Assembly: GCA_035999765.1 (NCBI GenBank)
Contig: CP108521.1
Location: 2,046,001 to 2,110,000 of the forward strand
Source: Streptomyces sp. NBC_01231
GTDB lineage: Bacteria; Actinomycetota; Actinomycetes; Streptomycetales; Streptomycetaceae
DNA: 64,000 nucleotides
Direction of reading: 5' to 3'
Shown piece by piece: positions 51,729 through 59,090 of this stretch. Both the position numbers and the translations under genes were made by a program. Under the pieces are notes generated by a model. That model saw only the letters and a list, made by a program, of their open reading frames with translations. It searched no databases and was not told the origin of the DNA. Position 1 is the stretch's first letter; every line of letters starts with the position of its first letter.

Positions 51729-53245
51729 CCGCGCCACCAGCGCAGGAAGCGGCGCCAGGCGCCCTGCGGGCGGGCCGGTTCGGGCGTCGGGGCGGGCCGC
51801 GGCGCGGCGGCGGCCGGCGACGGTGCCGGGAGTGGTGCCGACTGCGGTGAAGGCTGCGGTGCCGGCTTGGCCCCGGGCGCGGGTGCGGACTCCGGCTGAT
51901 GGGTACCGACCTGCCACGTGTTGCGCGGCGACGGAATCGGCAGGTGGCCCGGCTTGAGCAGCACGTCCTGCGGCGGCTTCGGCGCGAACCGCGACGGCAG
52001 TTCCACCAGGTGGCGTGAGGACATCGACTCGGTCCAGGTCAACTCGTCCTCGGCACAGTCGAGTTCGACGTCCGGCAGCCGCATCAGCAGTGCGTCCACG
52101 CCGGTGTCGGCGATGGCACGGCCGATGTCCTGACCCGGACACTCGTGCGGCCCGCCGCCGAAGGCGAGGTGGGAGCGGTTGCCCTGCATATGGGCGGCAA
52201 GGTCGGGACGCACCCGGGGGTCGACGTTGCCCGGCGCGATACCGAAGAGCAGCCCGTCACCCCTGCGGATGCGCTGACCGCCCAACTCCGTGTCCTGCTT
52301 GGCGAAGTAGGCGAAGATCGAGCTGAACGGCGGCTCGTCCCACAGGGACTGCTCGACCGCCTCCGGCACCGTCATCTGACCGCCGTTGAGCTGGGCGCGG
52401 AAACGCGGGTCGGTGAGCACCATGCGCAGCACGTTCGCGATGAGGTTGGCGGTGGCCTCGTAGGCGGCGATCAGCACCAGCCGCAGGTGCTCTCGGACCT
52501 CGTCGTCGGAGAGCCGCGCCGGGTGGGTGATGAGGTAGCTGGTGAAGTCCTCCTCGGGCCGGGCGCGACGGCGTGCGGTGAGCCGGCCGAGGGCGTCCAT
52601 GATGTACGCGTTGCTGGCGATCGCGGTCTCGGTGCCCCGGAGCATGTCGCGGGCGGCCTGCACGATGCGGTCGTTGTACTCGTCGGGCATGCCGAGGATC
52701 TCGCACATCACGGCCATCGGCAGGTGCTCGGCGAACTGGCTGACCAGGTCGGCGGTGCCCTCCTCGCAGAAGCGGTTGACCAGGCGCTGGGTGTGGCGGT
52801 TGATGTGCCGGCGGATGCCGCGGGGGTCGATGGTCGAGATGGCGCCGTTGACCGCGCCGCGCAGCCTGAGGTGTTCGTCGCCCTCGACGTGCGCCGCGAT
52901 GGGCTGCCAGGCGATGTGCGGCATCAGCGGGTGGTCGGGCTTGACCATGCCGTCAAGGAACGGGGTCCAGATGCGGCTGTCCCGGCAGAACTGCGAGGGC
53001 GTGCGCACCATGTGCAGGTTCTCGGCGTGTCCGAGCACCGCCCACATCGGCACGTCGTCGTGGAGCAGCACGGGTGCCACCGGGCCGTGTTCGTCCCGGA
53101 GTTGTTCGTACAGGGCGCTGAGGTTCTCCGCCTCGGGGCCGTAGAGCCGGCGCAGTCCTCCGGGGCCGCGGCCGTGGGCGGGGCAGCCGGGCGGCGGGGC
53201 GAGGCCGGCGTCCGTACCGGCCGGGGAGTGGGATTCAGGCGTCAC
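51722..53245 (-). CDS. rarE: conservon cytochrome P450, CYP157-type, without ExxR
   Basis: The 507-residue P450 is the last gene of the conservon. The heme ligand is Cys369 in FGGGPHECPGQ. The K-helix motif, almost universal as ExxR, reads EQSLW at 298-302, so the Arg is absent. This is the known peculiarity of the CYP157 family. The I-helix has AAYEAT in place of AGxxT. The C-terminal 80 residues are a Pro/Ala-rich extension ending RRFLRWWRGY. GTG 53245. It lies 72 bp downstream of the GTPase gene. In S. coelicolor the corresponding rar/cvn9 operon restrains aerial mycelium formation; the P450 substrate is unknown. Confidence 0.9.
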   Translation of the reverse strand: MTPESHSPAGTDAGLAPPPGCPAHGRGPGGLRRLYGPEAENLSALYEQLRDEHGPVAPVLLHDDVPMWAVLGHAENLHMVRTPSQFCRDSRIWTPFLDGMVKPDHPLMPHIAWQPIAAHVEGDEHLRLRGAVNGAISTIDPRGIRRHINRHTQRLVNRFCEEGTADLVSQFAEHLPMAVMCEILGMPDEYNDRIVQAARDMLRGTETAIASNAYIMDALGRLTARRRARPEEDFTSYLITHPARLSDDEVREHLRLVLIAAYEATANLIANVLRMVLTDPRFRAQLNGGQMTVPEAVEQSLWDEPPFSSIFAYFAKQDTELGGQRIRRGDGLLFGIAPGNVDPRVRPDLAAHMQGNRSHLAFGGGPHECPGQDIGRAIADTGVDALLMRLPDVELDCAEDELTWTESMSSRHLVELPSRFAPKPPQDVLLKPGHLPIPSPRNTWQVGTHQPESAPAPGAKPAPQPSPQSAPLPAPSPAAAAPRPAPTPEPARPQGAWRRFLRWWRGY

Positions 53246-53317
53246 AGTGATCGCTCCGAAGTGGATCCGGTGTCTGGGTCTGGGTGGCGGGCGGGCCGGT
53301 GGGGGCGGGTAGGGCGG

Positions 53318-53938
53318 TCACTTCAGCGCGCCCGACATCGCGAGGGAGTGCAGGAAACGCATGAGGGTCAGCAGGGTGTCCCGGCTGGAGGCGCGGCGGC
53401 GCGCGTCGCACTCGACGATGGGGATGTCCTCGCTCAGGTCGAGCGCGGTGCGCAGTTGGTCCATGGGGTAACGGGGCCCGTCCGGGAAGGTGTTGACGGC
53501 GACCACGAACGGCACACCGCGTTCCTCCAGGCGTCCCATGACGTCGAAGCTGATCTCGAGCCGACGGGTGTCGATCAGCACGACCGCGCCCAGCGCCCCC
53601 TCGAACAGGCCGTTCCACAGGAACCAGAAGCGTTCCTGCCCGGGGGTGCCGAAGAGGTACAGCACGAGCTGTTCGCTGATGCTGATGCGGCCGAAGTCCA
53701 TCGCCACCGTGGTGGCCGTCTTGGTCTCGGAGCCGTAGTTGTCGTCGACGCCGACGCCGGCCTGTGTCATGGTCTCCTCGGTGGTCAGCGGTTTGATCTC
53801 GCTGACCGAGCCGACCATGGTGGTCTTGCCGACCCCGAAGCCACCCACGATGACGATCTTCACCGCCGCCTGCGCGGTGTGCGGGAGGTGGTCCTCCGCT
53901 CGTGGACCTGTGAGGGTGTCAGAGTTTTTGAAGTCCAT
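53318..53938 (-). CDS. rarD: conservon GTPase (CvnD/RarD)
   Basis: The 206-residue small GTP-binding protein is of the ATP/GTP-binding family found in conservons. P-loop GGFGVGKTT (about 32-40), switch II FGTPGQERFWFLW and the base-contact segment VAVNTFPDG are all present. It would associate with RarA-C at the membrane in a G-protein-like complex. The start ATG 53938 lies inside the end of rarC (20-bp overlap). Confidence 0.92.
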   Translation of the reverse strand: MDFKNSDTLTGPRAEDHLPHTAQAAVKIVIVGGFGVGKTTMVGSVSEIKPLTTEETMTQAGVGVDDNYGSETKTATTVAMDFGRISISEQLVLYLFGTPGQERFWFLWNGLFEGALGAVVLIDTRRLEISFDVMGRLEERGVPFVVAVNTFPDGPRYPMDQLRTALDLSEDIPIVECDARRRASSRDTLLTLMRFLHSLAMSGALK

Positions 53939-54407
53939 GCATCACCGCTTCGAGAAGGGATCGGTCGGCCAGCGCCTTGCGGATGACCGGGGCCCGCGCC
54001 GTCACCAGTTCGGCGGTCAGCAACTCGCTGACCAGCACGGTCACCACGCTGAACGGCAGGCTCAGATAGGCCGACAACTCGGCCACGGACAGCGGGGCCG
54101 TGCACAGCCGCAGCAGCGCCGCCTGCTCGGGCGTGGCGGAGGCCGGCGGGTCGGCGCTCGCCACGATCAGCGTGACCAGGTCGAGGTCGGTGCGGACGAC
54201 GCCGTCCGGTCCGGTGATCACGTAGAGCCGCTCGGGGTTCTTCTTCTCCCCCTCGGGCTCCTGCTGGTCGTCCGGCGCGTGCGTCGGATCGGCGTCCGGC
54301 AGGGGCTGCGGCTGAGGGGCAGGCCCGGAATACGGCTCGGGATCAGGCCCGGAATACGGCTCGGGCTCCTGCTTGGGGTATCGCCGTCGGCGTTGCGGAG
54401 GAATCAT
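53919..54407 (-). CDS. rarC: conservon DUF742 protein (CvnC/RarC)
   Basis: The 162-residue protein has a low-complexity N-terminus with a duplicated EPYSGP unit and many Pro/Glu. A DUF742 winged-helix-like domain follows (LYVITGPDGVVRTDLDLVTLIVAS, LLRLCTAPLSVAELSAYLSLPFSVVTVLVSELL, ending LLEAVMHGLQKL). It overlaps rarB at ATGA and rarD by 20 bp, so the operon is tightly coupled. Confidence 0.92.
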   Translation of the reverse strand: MIPPQRRRRYPKQEPEPYSGPDPEPYSGPAPQPQPLPDADPTHAPDDQQEPEGEKKNPERLYVITGPDGVVRTDLDLVTLIVASADPPASATPEQAALLRLCTAPLSVAELSAYLSLPFSVVTVLVSELLTAELVTARAPVIRKALADRSLLEAVMHGLQKL

Positions 54408-54811
54408 ACGGTCTGCCCGTTGCGCCTCGGCGGGCTGGTGAGATGCGCGCCGATCCGGATGACCAGGTCACTCATGCGGGCACTCATGTAGCCCGGTTCG
54501 GCGCGTACGTCGGACAGCACCGCGAGATAGGCGTTGGGGCCGGCAGCCATCAGGTAGAAGTAGCCGCCGTGGATCTCGATGAGGACCATCTTCATCTCGC
54601 CCTCGCTGCCCGGGATCTCCTGGGCGACGGCTCCGGCCAGGCTCTGCAGGCCCGCGCAGGCCGCGGCGACGCGGTCGGCGGTGTCCGGGTCGCCGCCGTG
54701 GCGGGCGATGCGCAGGCCGTCGGCGGAGAGCACCACGATCATCTGGATGCCCGGTACGCCCTTGGCGAGGTCCTGGAGCATCCAGTCGAAGTTGCCTCGC
54801 TGCTGGATCAC
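54404..54811 (-). CDS. rarB: conservon roadblock/LC7 protein (CvnB/RarB)
   Basis: The 135-residue roadblock/LC7 domain protein has the typical GVPGIQMIVVLSADGLRIARHG opening, then AGLQSLAGAVAQEI and FYLMAAGPNAYLAVL. Such proteins act as GTPase-interacting scaffolds. GTG 54811 overlaps the rarA stop (GTGA). Confidence 0.93.
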   Translation of the reverse strand: MIQQRGNFDWMLQDLAKGVPGIQMIVVLSADGLRIARHGGDPDTADRVAAACAGLQSLAGAVAQEIPGSEGEMKMVLIEIHGGYFYLMAAGPNAYLAVLSDVRAEPGYMSARMSDLVIRIGAHLTSPPRRNGQTV

Positions 54812-56403
54812 TTGAGGTCCCCCTCGTCGTCGGCCTCGACGTGGGCCGGTTCATTGGTCGGCTGGGTTAATGCGGTGGAGGACGGGCGCTTGAGTCCGTC
54901 GAAGAACGCCTGGACCCACAGGCCGGGCGGGGGCTCGGGCGCCTTCTCCTCGGGTTCGGGTTCGGGCTCGCGCCGGGCGGTCGACCAGATGGTCGGCCGA
55001 CCCTCCCGTTCGGCCTGCTCGATCGCGGCCTGTTCGGCGTACCGCTGGGTGAGGGAGGCCTTGACCCGGCTGCGGCGCTGCGGCAGTCCGTTGGCGGTCC
55101 ACTCGGTGACCTCGGGGACGTCGTCCTCCGCGGAGACCGGAGTGACGAACTTGGGGCTGGTGGGGCGACGCGTCTTGATCGTGCGCTTGGGGCCGGGAAG
55201 GGCCCCGAGTTCGGGCTGGGGCACGGCCGTGGCGCCGATGCCGTGCGCGAGTCCGACACCGGGCTCGGTGGTGAGCATGCCGCTCGGCACGACGAGGATG
55301 GCCCGGACCCCGCCGTACGCGGAGGCGCGCAGCGAGACCTGCATGTCGTACGTCCGGCAGAGCCGGCCGACGACGGCGAGGCCCAGGCGGGGGTCCTCTC
55401 CGAGGTCCTGAAGGTCGACGCCCGCCATGGCCCGCTCCAGCATGCCCTCGGCACGGGCGCGGGCCTCCTCGCTCAGGCTGACGCCGGCGTCCTCGATCTC
55501 GATGCAGACACCGGTCTGCACCTCGGTGGCGGTGACGTGCACCTTGGTCTGCGGCGGCGAGTAGCGAGTGGCGTTGTCGAGGAGTTCGGCCGCCGCGTGG
55601 ATGACGGGTTCGACGGCGGTGCCCTTGACGTTGACCTTGGCGATGGAGGACAGGTCGATGCGCCCGTACTCCAGGATCCGGGACATGGCGCCGCGCAGCA
55701 CGCTGTAGAGCGCCACGGGCTCGGGCCACTGGCGGCCGGGGCGGCCGCCGCCGAGGACGGAGATCGAGTCGGCGAGCCGGCCGATCAGCGCGGTGCCGTG
55801 GTCGAGGCGCAGCAGGTCGTTGAAGACCTCGGGGTTGCGGCCGTGGTCCTCCTCCATCTCCCGGAGTTCGTTGGCCTGCTGGTGGACGATGGCCTGGACG
55901 CGGCGGGCGATGTTGACGAAGGAGCGCTGCGCGGCATCGCGCATGACGTCCTCGGTGTCGACGACGGTGAGCAGCTTCTTGAGCAACGACAGTTGCGCTT
56001 CGCGAAGTTCGCGCCACGCGGGTTCGTAGTCACCGAGGTGGCCAATCACCTCTCCGGGGGAATTCCCGCCGCGCAGCAGCTCGAGCGCGGTCGGCAGGAT
56101 CTCCTTGGCGAGGCGGGTCATCTCCTCGTCGTGGGCGGCGACCCGTTGTTCCAGATACGCACTGTGACGGGCCTGGTCCGCGCTCCGGGCGCGCAGGGTC
56201 CGGCCGCGGCGGATCGCTTCGGCCGCCGTCGCGATCACCAGCAGTGTGGCGACGGCGCCGCACCAGCCGACAGCCGTCCGGGCAGGCGCCGTCACCAGTG
56301 CGACGGCGCCCCCGGTCGCCGCGGCCATCGCTATGGCGGGCAGCAACAACACGCGTGCGTACGGGAGTTCACGGCGTCCTGGAGGAGTTTGAACACTCAC
56401 CAT
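54808..56403 (-). CDS. rarA: conservon sensor kinase-like protein (CvnA/RarA)
   Basis: The product is 531 residues. Two N-terminal membrane segments (about 14-33 and 40-58) are followed by a coiled-coil region with no clear HisKA phosphoacceptor. A GHKL ATPase domain lies at about 250-380: AAELLDNATRYSPPQTKVHVTA (N box), IEDAGVSLSEEA, GLAVVGRLCRTYDMQVSLRAS. The C-terminal 150 residues are disordered and rich in Pro, Glu and Arg. It is the membrane anchor of the conservon complex. ATG 56403 with AGAGGG upstream is preferred to a TTG six codons earlier. Confidence 0.92.
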   Translation of the reverse strand: MVSVQTPPGRRELPYARVLLLPAIAMAAATGGAVALVTAPARTAVGWCGAVATLLVIATAAEAIRRGRTLRARSADQARHSAYLEQRVAAHDEEMTRLAKEILPTALELLRGGNSPGEVIGHLGDYEPAWRELREAQLSLLKKLLTVVDTEDVMRDAAQRSFVNIARRVQAIVHQQANELREMEEDHGRNPEVFNDLLRLDHGTALIGRLADSISVLGGGRPGRQWPEPVALYSVLRGAMSRILEYGRIDLSSIAKVNVKGTAVEPVIHAAAELLDNATRYSPPQTKVHVTATEVQTGVCIEIEDAGVSLSEEARARAEGMLERAMAGVDLQDLGEDPRLGLAVVGRLCRTYDMQVSLRASAYGGVRAILVVPSGMLTTEPGVGLAHGIGATAVPQPELGALPGPKRTIKTRRPTSPKFVTPVSAEDDVPEVTEWTANGLPQRRSRVKASLTQRYAEQAAIEQAEREGRPTIWSTARREPEPEPEEKAPEPPPGLWVQAFFDGLKRPSSTALTQPTNEPAHVEADDEGDLK

Positions 56404-56720
56404 GTGGGCCCTCTGAGACAAGTCGGCGGGGTGTCGGGGGAGCTTGCGGGGGGAACGTCATGGATATGTCGGGATCTTCGTCATGCTTGGGAACAAGCGC
56501 ACGAATACACATCAACTCGGTGCGCTGCGGGCGAGCTTAGTCCGACCGGATCATCGTCGTGTCATATTCAGAGAGCACCTGAAACCGGGCGCGCGAGGGG
56601 AGTACGCTCGAACCCATTTACACGCTGAGGTTCCATTCGTACACGGTGTGTCACGACGAGCAGGCGTGCGAAAACACTCACCGTGACGAGTTACGTGTCC
56701 GTGCGCCGCAGCTCGTCGGC
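56404..56720. other. 317-bp region upstream of the conservon
   Basis: It lies between the rarA start and the end of the TetR gene and must hold the conservon promoter. A few AT-rich patches (around 56555-56570 and 56610-56625) are visible, but no convincing operator or small gene. Confidence 0.45.
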
Positions 56721-57356
56721 TCAGACCCCGACGATGCGCAGGGCCGCGTCCGCCGTCGCCTCCGCGAACACCGAAACGGGCCGCTCGGGGTCGGAGCGGT
56801 GGACGAGGATGACGCCCTCGATGAGCCCGAACACCAGGTCCGTGCGGAGGTCGAGCGCACTCTTGGCGAGCGCGCCACCGGCCGCCGTCGCGGCGATCAA
56901 CTGCCGGTAGGCGTCCTTGAGTTCAGCGCGCACGGCATGGAAACCGGCGAACCGCTCGGCACGCACCTCAGGCAGCAGATAGAGGCCGCCGAGGTTGTGC
57001 GTCCCCTCGCAGAGCACTTCCACGTCCCCCCGGCACAGCTCCCACAGCCGGTCCTCGGCCGGGGCCGTGTCGTCGGCGAGAAGCTCGCGGGCGTAGGCCA
57101 GCGAGGGCGTGACCGTGGACTCCAGGAGCTGGGCGAGCAGCTCCTCCTTGCCGGAGACGTAGTGATACATGGACGCCTGACGCATGCCGGCGCGTTCGGC
57201 GACCGCCCTGGTGGAGGTGGCCCCGTAGCCGAGGGTGGTGAACAACTCCGCGGCGGCCGCGAGGAGTTCCGCACGTGGCTCCAGCCCGCTGTCCGGCCGC
57301 TGCGCGGCTCGTGGCCGGCCGACCCGTCGACCCGGTTGTGCACCCGCTGTCCCCAT
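56721..57356 (-). CDS. TetR-family repressor of the DUF1989/carboxylase operon
   Basis: The 211-residue protein has a TetR HTH at about 25-75 (RAELLAAAAELFTTLGYGATSTRAVAERAGMRQASMYHYVSGKEELL) and a helical ligand domain after it. The long open frame upstream of ATG 57356 runs across the operator palindrome and cannot be coding. It is divergent from the DUF1989 genes. The 30-bp palindrome 97 bp upstream is the obvious operator, and the same sequence at 48364 suggests a second target, the APC permease. The ligand is presumably the pathway substrate or product. Confidence 0.9.
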   Translation of the reverse strand: MGTAGAQPGRRVGRPRAAQRPDSGLEPRAELLAAAAELFTTLGYGATSTRAVAERAGMRQASMYHYVSGKEELLAQLLESTVTPSLAYARELLADDTAPAEDRLWELCRGDVEVLCEGTHNLGGLYLLPEVRAERFAGFHAVRAELKDAYRQLIAATAAGGALAKSALDLRTDLVFGLIEGVILVHRSDPERPVSVFAEATADAALRIVGV

Positions 57357-57452
57357 ACGGTCGATCCTCGCACACCACACCCCTCGGCGATCTTCGTGAG
57401 GGCCCGGTAACCGAGCGGCAACGCGGCGGCAACGCCGGTGACGCGCCTCGCG

Positions 57453-57482
57453 CCTAATTTCTGTCGAGCGACAGAAATTAGG
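57453..57482. promoter_or_regulatory. 30-bp palindromic operator of the TetR regulator
   Basis: CCTAATTTCTGTCG, a 2-bp centre AG and CGACAGAAATTAGG form a perfect inverted repeat with 14-bp arms between the divergent TetR and DUF1989 genes. It is AT-rich in a GC-rich neighbourhood. A second copy is at 48364-48393. Confidence 0.85.
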
Positions 57483-57639
57483 GCCAGGCCACACAAGCCC
57501 CCTTGGCAGACCCAGCGACAGGGCCCCGAAACGGGCCTCAGAAACGGGCCCAGCAGCAAGACCTGGTGCCAAGAACCAGTGCCACGGCCTGGTGACAGAC
57601 CTGGTGACAAGACCGCACCCCGGAGCCGGAGGTCCCGCG

Positions 57640-58464
57640 ATGGCGACAACGACCACTTACGGAGCCCGCGCCCATGCGCGTGCCCAGGAGGGCACCCGCA
57701 GCGAGGCGATGCCCGTCGTCCCGGCCGGGGACTGGCCGGCCCCGCCCTGCGAGGCCGGCCACCTGGTGTGGGCCGAGACCGTCGCAGGCGGCAACTACAC
57801 GCACCGGGTCCTGGCCCGCGGCACCGAGCTGCGCCTGACCGACCTGCGCGGCGACGCCTGCGCCCACCTGCTCCTGTACGCCGCCGACCGGCCCTGGGAG
57901 CGGCTGAACGTCGCCGACACGGTGAAGGTCCAGTGGAACGCGTACCTGGGCCAGGGTCAGTTGCTGCTGTCCGACCAGGGCCGGGTCCTCGCCTCGGTGA
58001 TCGCCGACACCTCCGGCCGGCACGACGCGCTGTGCGGCACCTCCACGCTCGTCCGCAACACCGAGCGGTACGGCGACGGCACCCCGCAGAGCCCCTCCCC
58101 CGCGGGCCGCGAGCTGTTCAAGCTGGCGGCCGCGAAGAACGGCCTTGAGCCGCGCGACCTGCCACCGTCGCTCTCCTTCTTCCAGGGCGTGGAGGTACGC
58201 GAGGACGGCGTCCTCGACTTCACCGGCTCCGCGGGCCCCGGCGGCAGCGTGACGCTGCGCGCCGAGCAGGACGTCACCGTACTGATCGCGAACGTGCCGC
58301 ACCCGACCGATCCGCGCCCCGAGTACGTCAGCACCCCGCTGGAGGTGCTCGCCTGGCGCGCCGAGCCGACCGGACCGGGCGACCCCCTGTGGGACGCCGG
58401 CCCCGAGGGCCGCCGCGCCTTCCTCAACACCACCGAATTCCTCGCCGCGAGGGGGCTCGCATGA
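57640..58464 (+). CDS. DUF1989 protein 1 (urea carboxylase-associated; probable carboxyguanidine deiminase subunit)
   Basis: The 274-residue DUF1989 protein starts at ATG 57640, eight bases after GGAGG; an earlier GTG lies in the leader. Motifs include LRLTDLRGDACAHLLLYAADRPWERLN, RHDALCGTSTLVRNTERYG and VTLRAEQDVTVLIANVPHP. Urea carboxylase-associated DUF1989 pairs have been shown in other bacteria to be carboxyguanidine deiminases acting between guanidine carboxylase and allophanate hydrolase. His/Cys residues in RHDALCG could bind metal. Its stop overlaps the next ATG (ATGA). Which of the two proteins is subunit A or B I cannot tell. Confidence 0.85.
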   Translation: MATTTTYGARAHARAQEGTRSEAMPVVPAGDWPAPPCEAGHLVWAETVAGGNYTHRVLARGTELRLTDLRGDACAHLLLYAADRPWERLNVADTVKVQWNAYLGQGQLLLSDQGRVLASVIADTSGRHDALCGTSTLVRNTERYGDGTPQSPSPAGRELFKLAAAKNGLEPRDLPPSLSFFQGVEVREDGVLDFTGSAGPGGSVTLRAEQDVTVLIANVPHPTDPRPEYVSTPLEVLAWRAEPTGPGDPLWDAGPEGRRAFLNTTEFLAARGLA

Positions 58465-59090
58465 GCACGCGCCCGGACCTGAAAGCACGCACCACCGTCG
58501 TCGCGGCCCGCGCCGCCTGGTCGTCCGTCGTCCGTGCCGGCGAGACGCTCACCATCACCGACCTGCACGGCAACCAGGCCGTCGACTTCCTCGTCTACGA
58601 CGCCCACGACACGTCGGTCCGCTACAGCGCGCCCGACACGATCCACGCGCAGGGCGGCATCTTCCTGACCACGGGCAGCATGCTGATGTCCAACGAACAC
58701 ACCCCGCTGATGACGGTGACCGACGACCAGGTGGGCCGCCACGACACGGTCGGCGGCGCCTGCTCCAAGGAGTCGAACACCCTGCGCTACGGCCATCACA
58801 CCTGGTCGCAGCACGCGTGCGTGGACAACTTCCTCGCCGAGGGCGCCAGGTACGGGCTCGGCAAGCGCGACCTCGTCTCCAACATCAACTGGTACATGAA
58901 CGTGCCGGTCGAGAAGGACGGCACGCTCGGCATCGTGGACGGCATCTCGGCGCCGGGACTGACCCTGACCCTGCGCGCCGAACGCGATGTCCTGGTGCTG
59001 GTCTCCAACTGCCCCCAGATCAACAACCCCTGCAACGGCTTCGAGCCGACGGCGGTGGAGATGACGATCACCGAGGCGGGGGCGGCATGA
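58461..59090 (+). CDS. DUF1989 protein 2 (probable carboxyguanidine deiminase subunit)
   Basis: The 209-residue paralogue has the fuller DUF1989 motif set: LTITDLHGNQAVDFLVYDAHD, RHDTVGGACSKESNTLRYG, CVDNFL and NPCNGFEPTAVEM. It forms the heteromeric partner of the preceding gene, with which it is translationally coupled, and its stop overlaps the carboxylase ATG (ATGA). The Cys and His residues conserved here are probable active-site or metal ligands. Confidence 0.87.
   Translation: MSTRPDLKARTTVVAARAAWSSVVRAGETLTITDLHGNQAVDFLVYDAHDTSVRYSAPDTIHAQGGIFLTTGSMLMSNEHTPLMTVTDDQVGRHDTVGGACSKESNTLRYGHHTWSQHACVDNFLAEGARYGLGKRDLVSNINWYMNVPVEKDGTLGIVDGISAPGLTLTLRAERDVLVLVSNCPQINNPCNGFEPTAVEMTITEAGAA

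Noticed and set aside
57483..57639. Guanidine-I (ykkC) riboswitch before the DUF1989 operon
   Set aside because: None of the conserved ykkC core segments could be seen; only short CCTGGTGACA direct repeats. A covariance search would be decisive.
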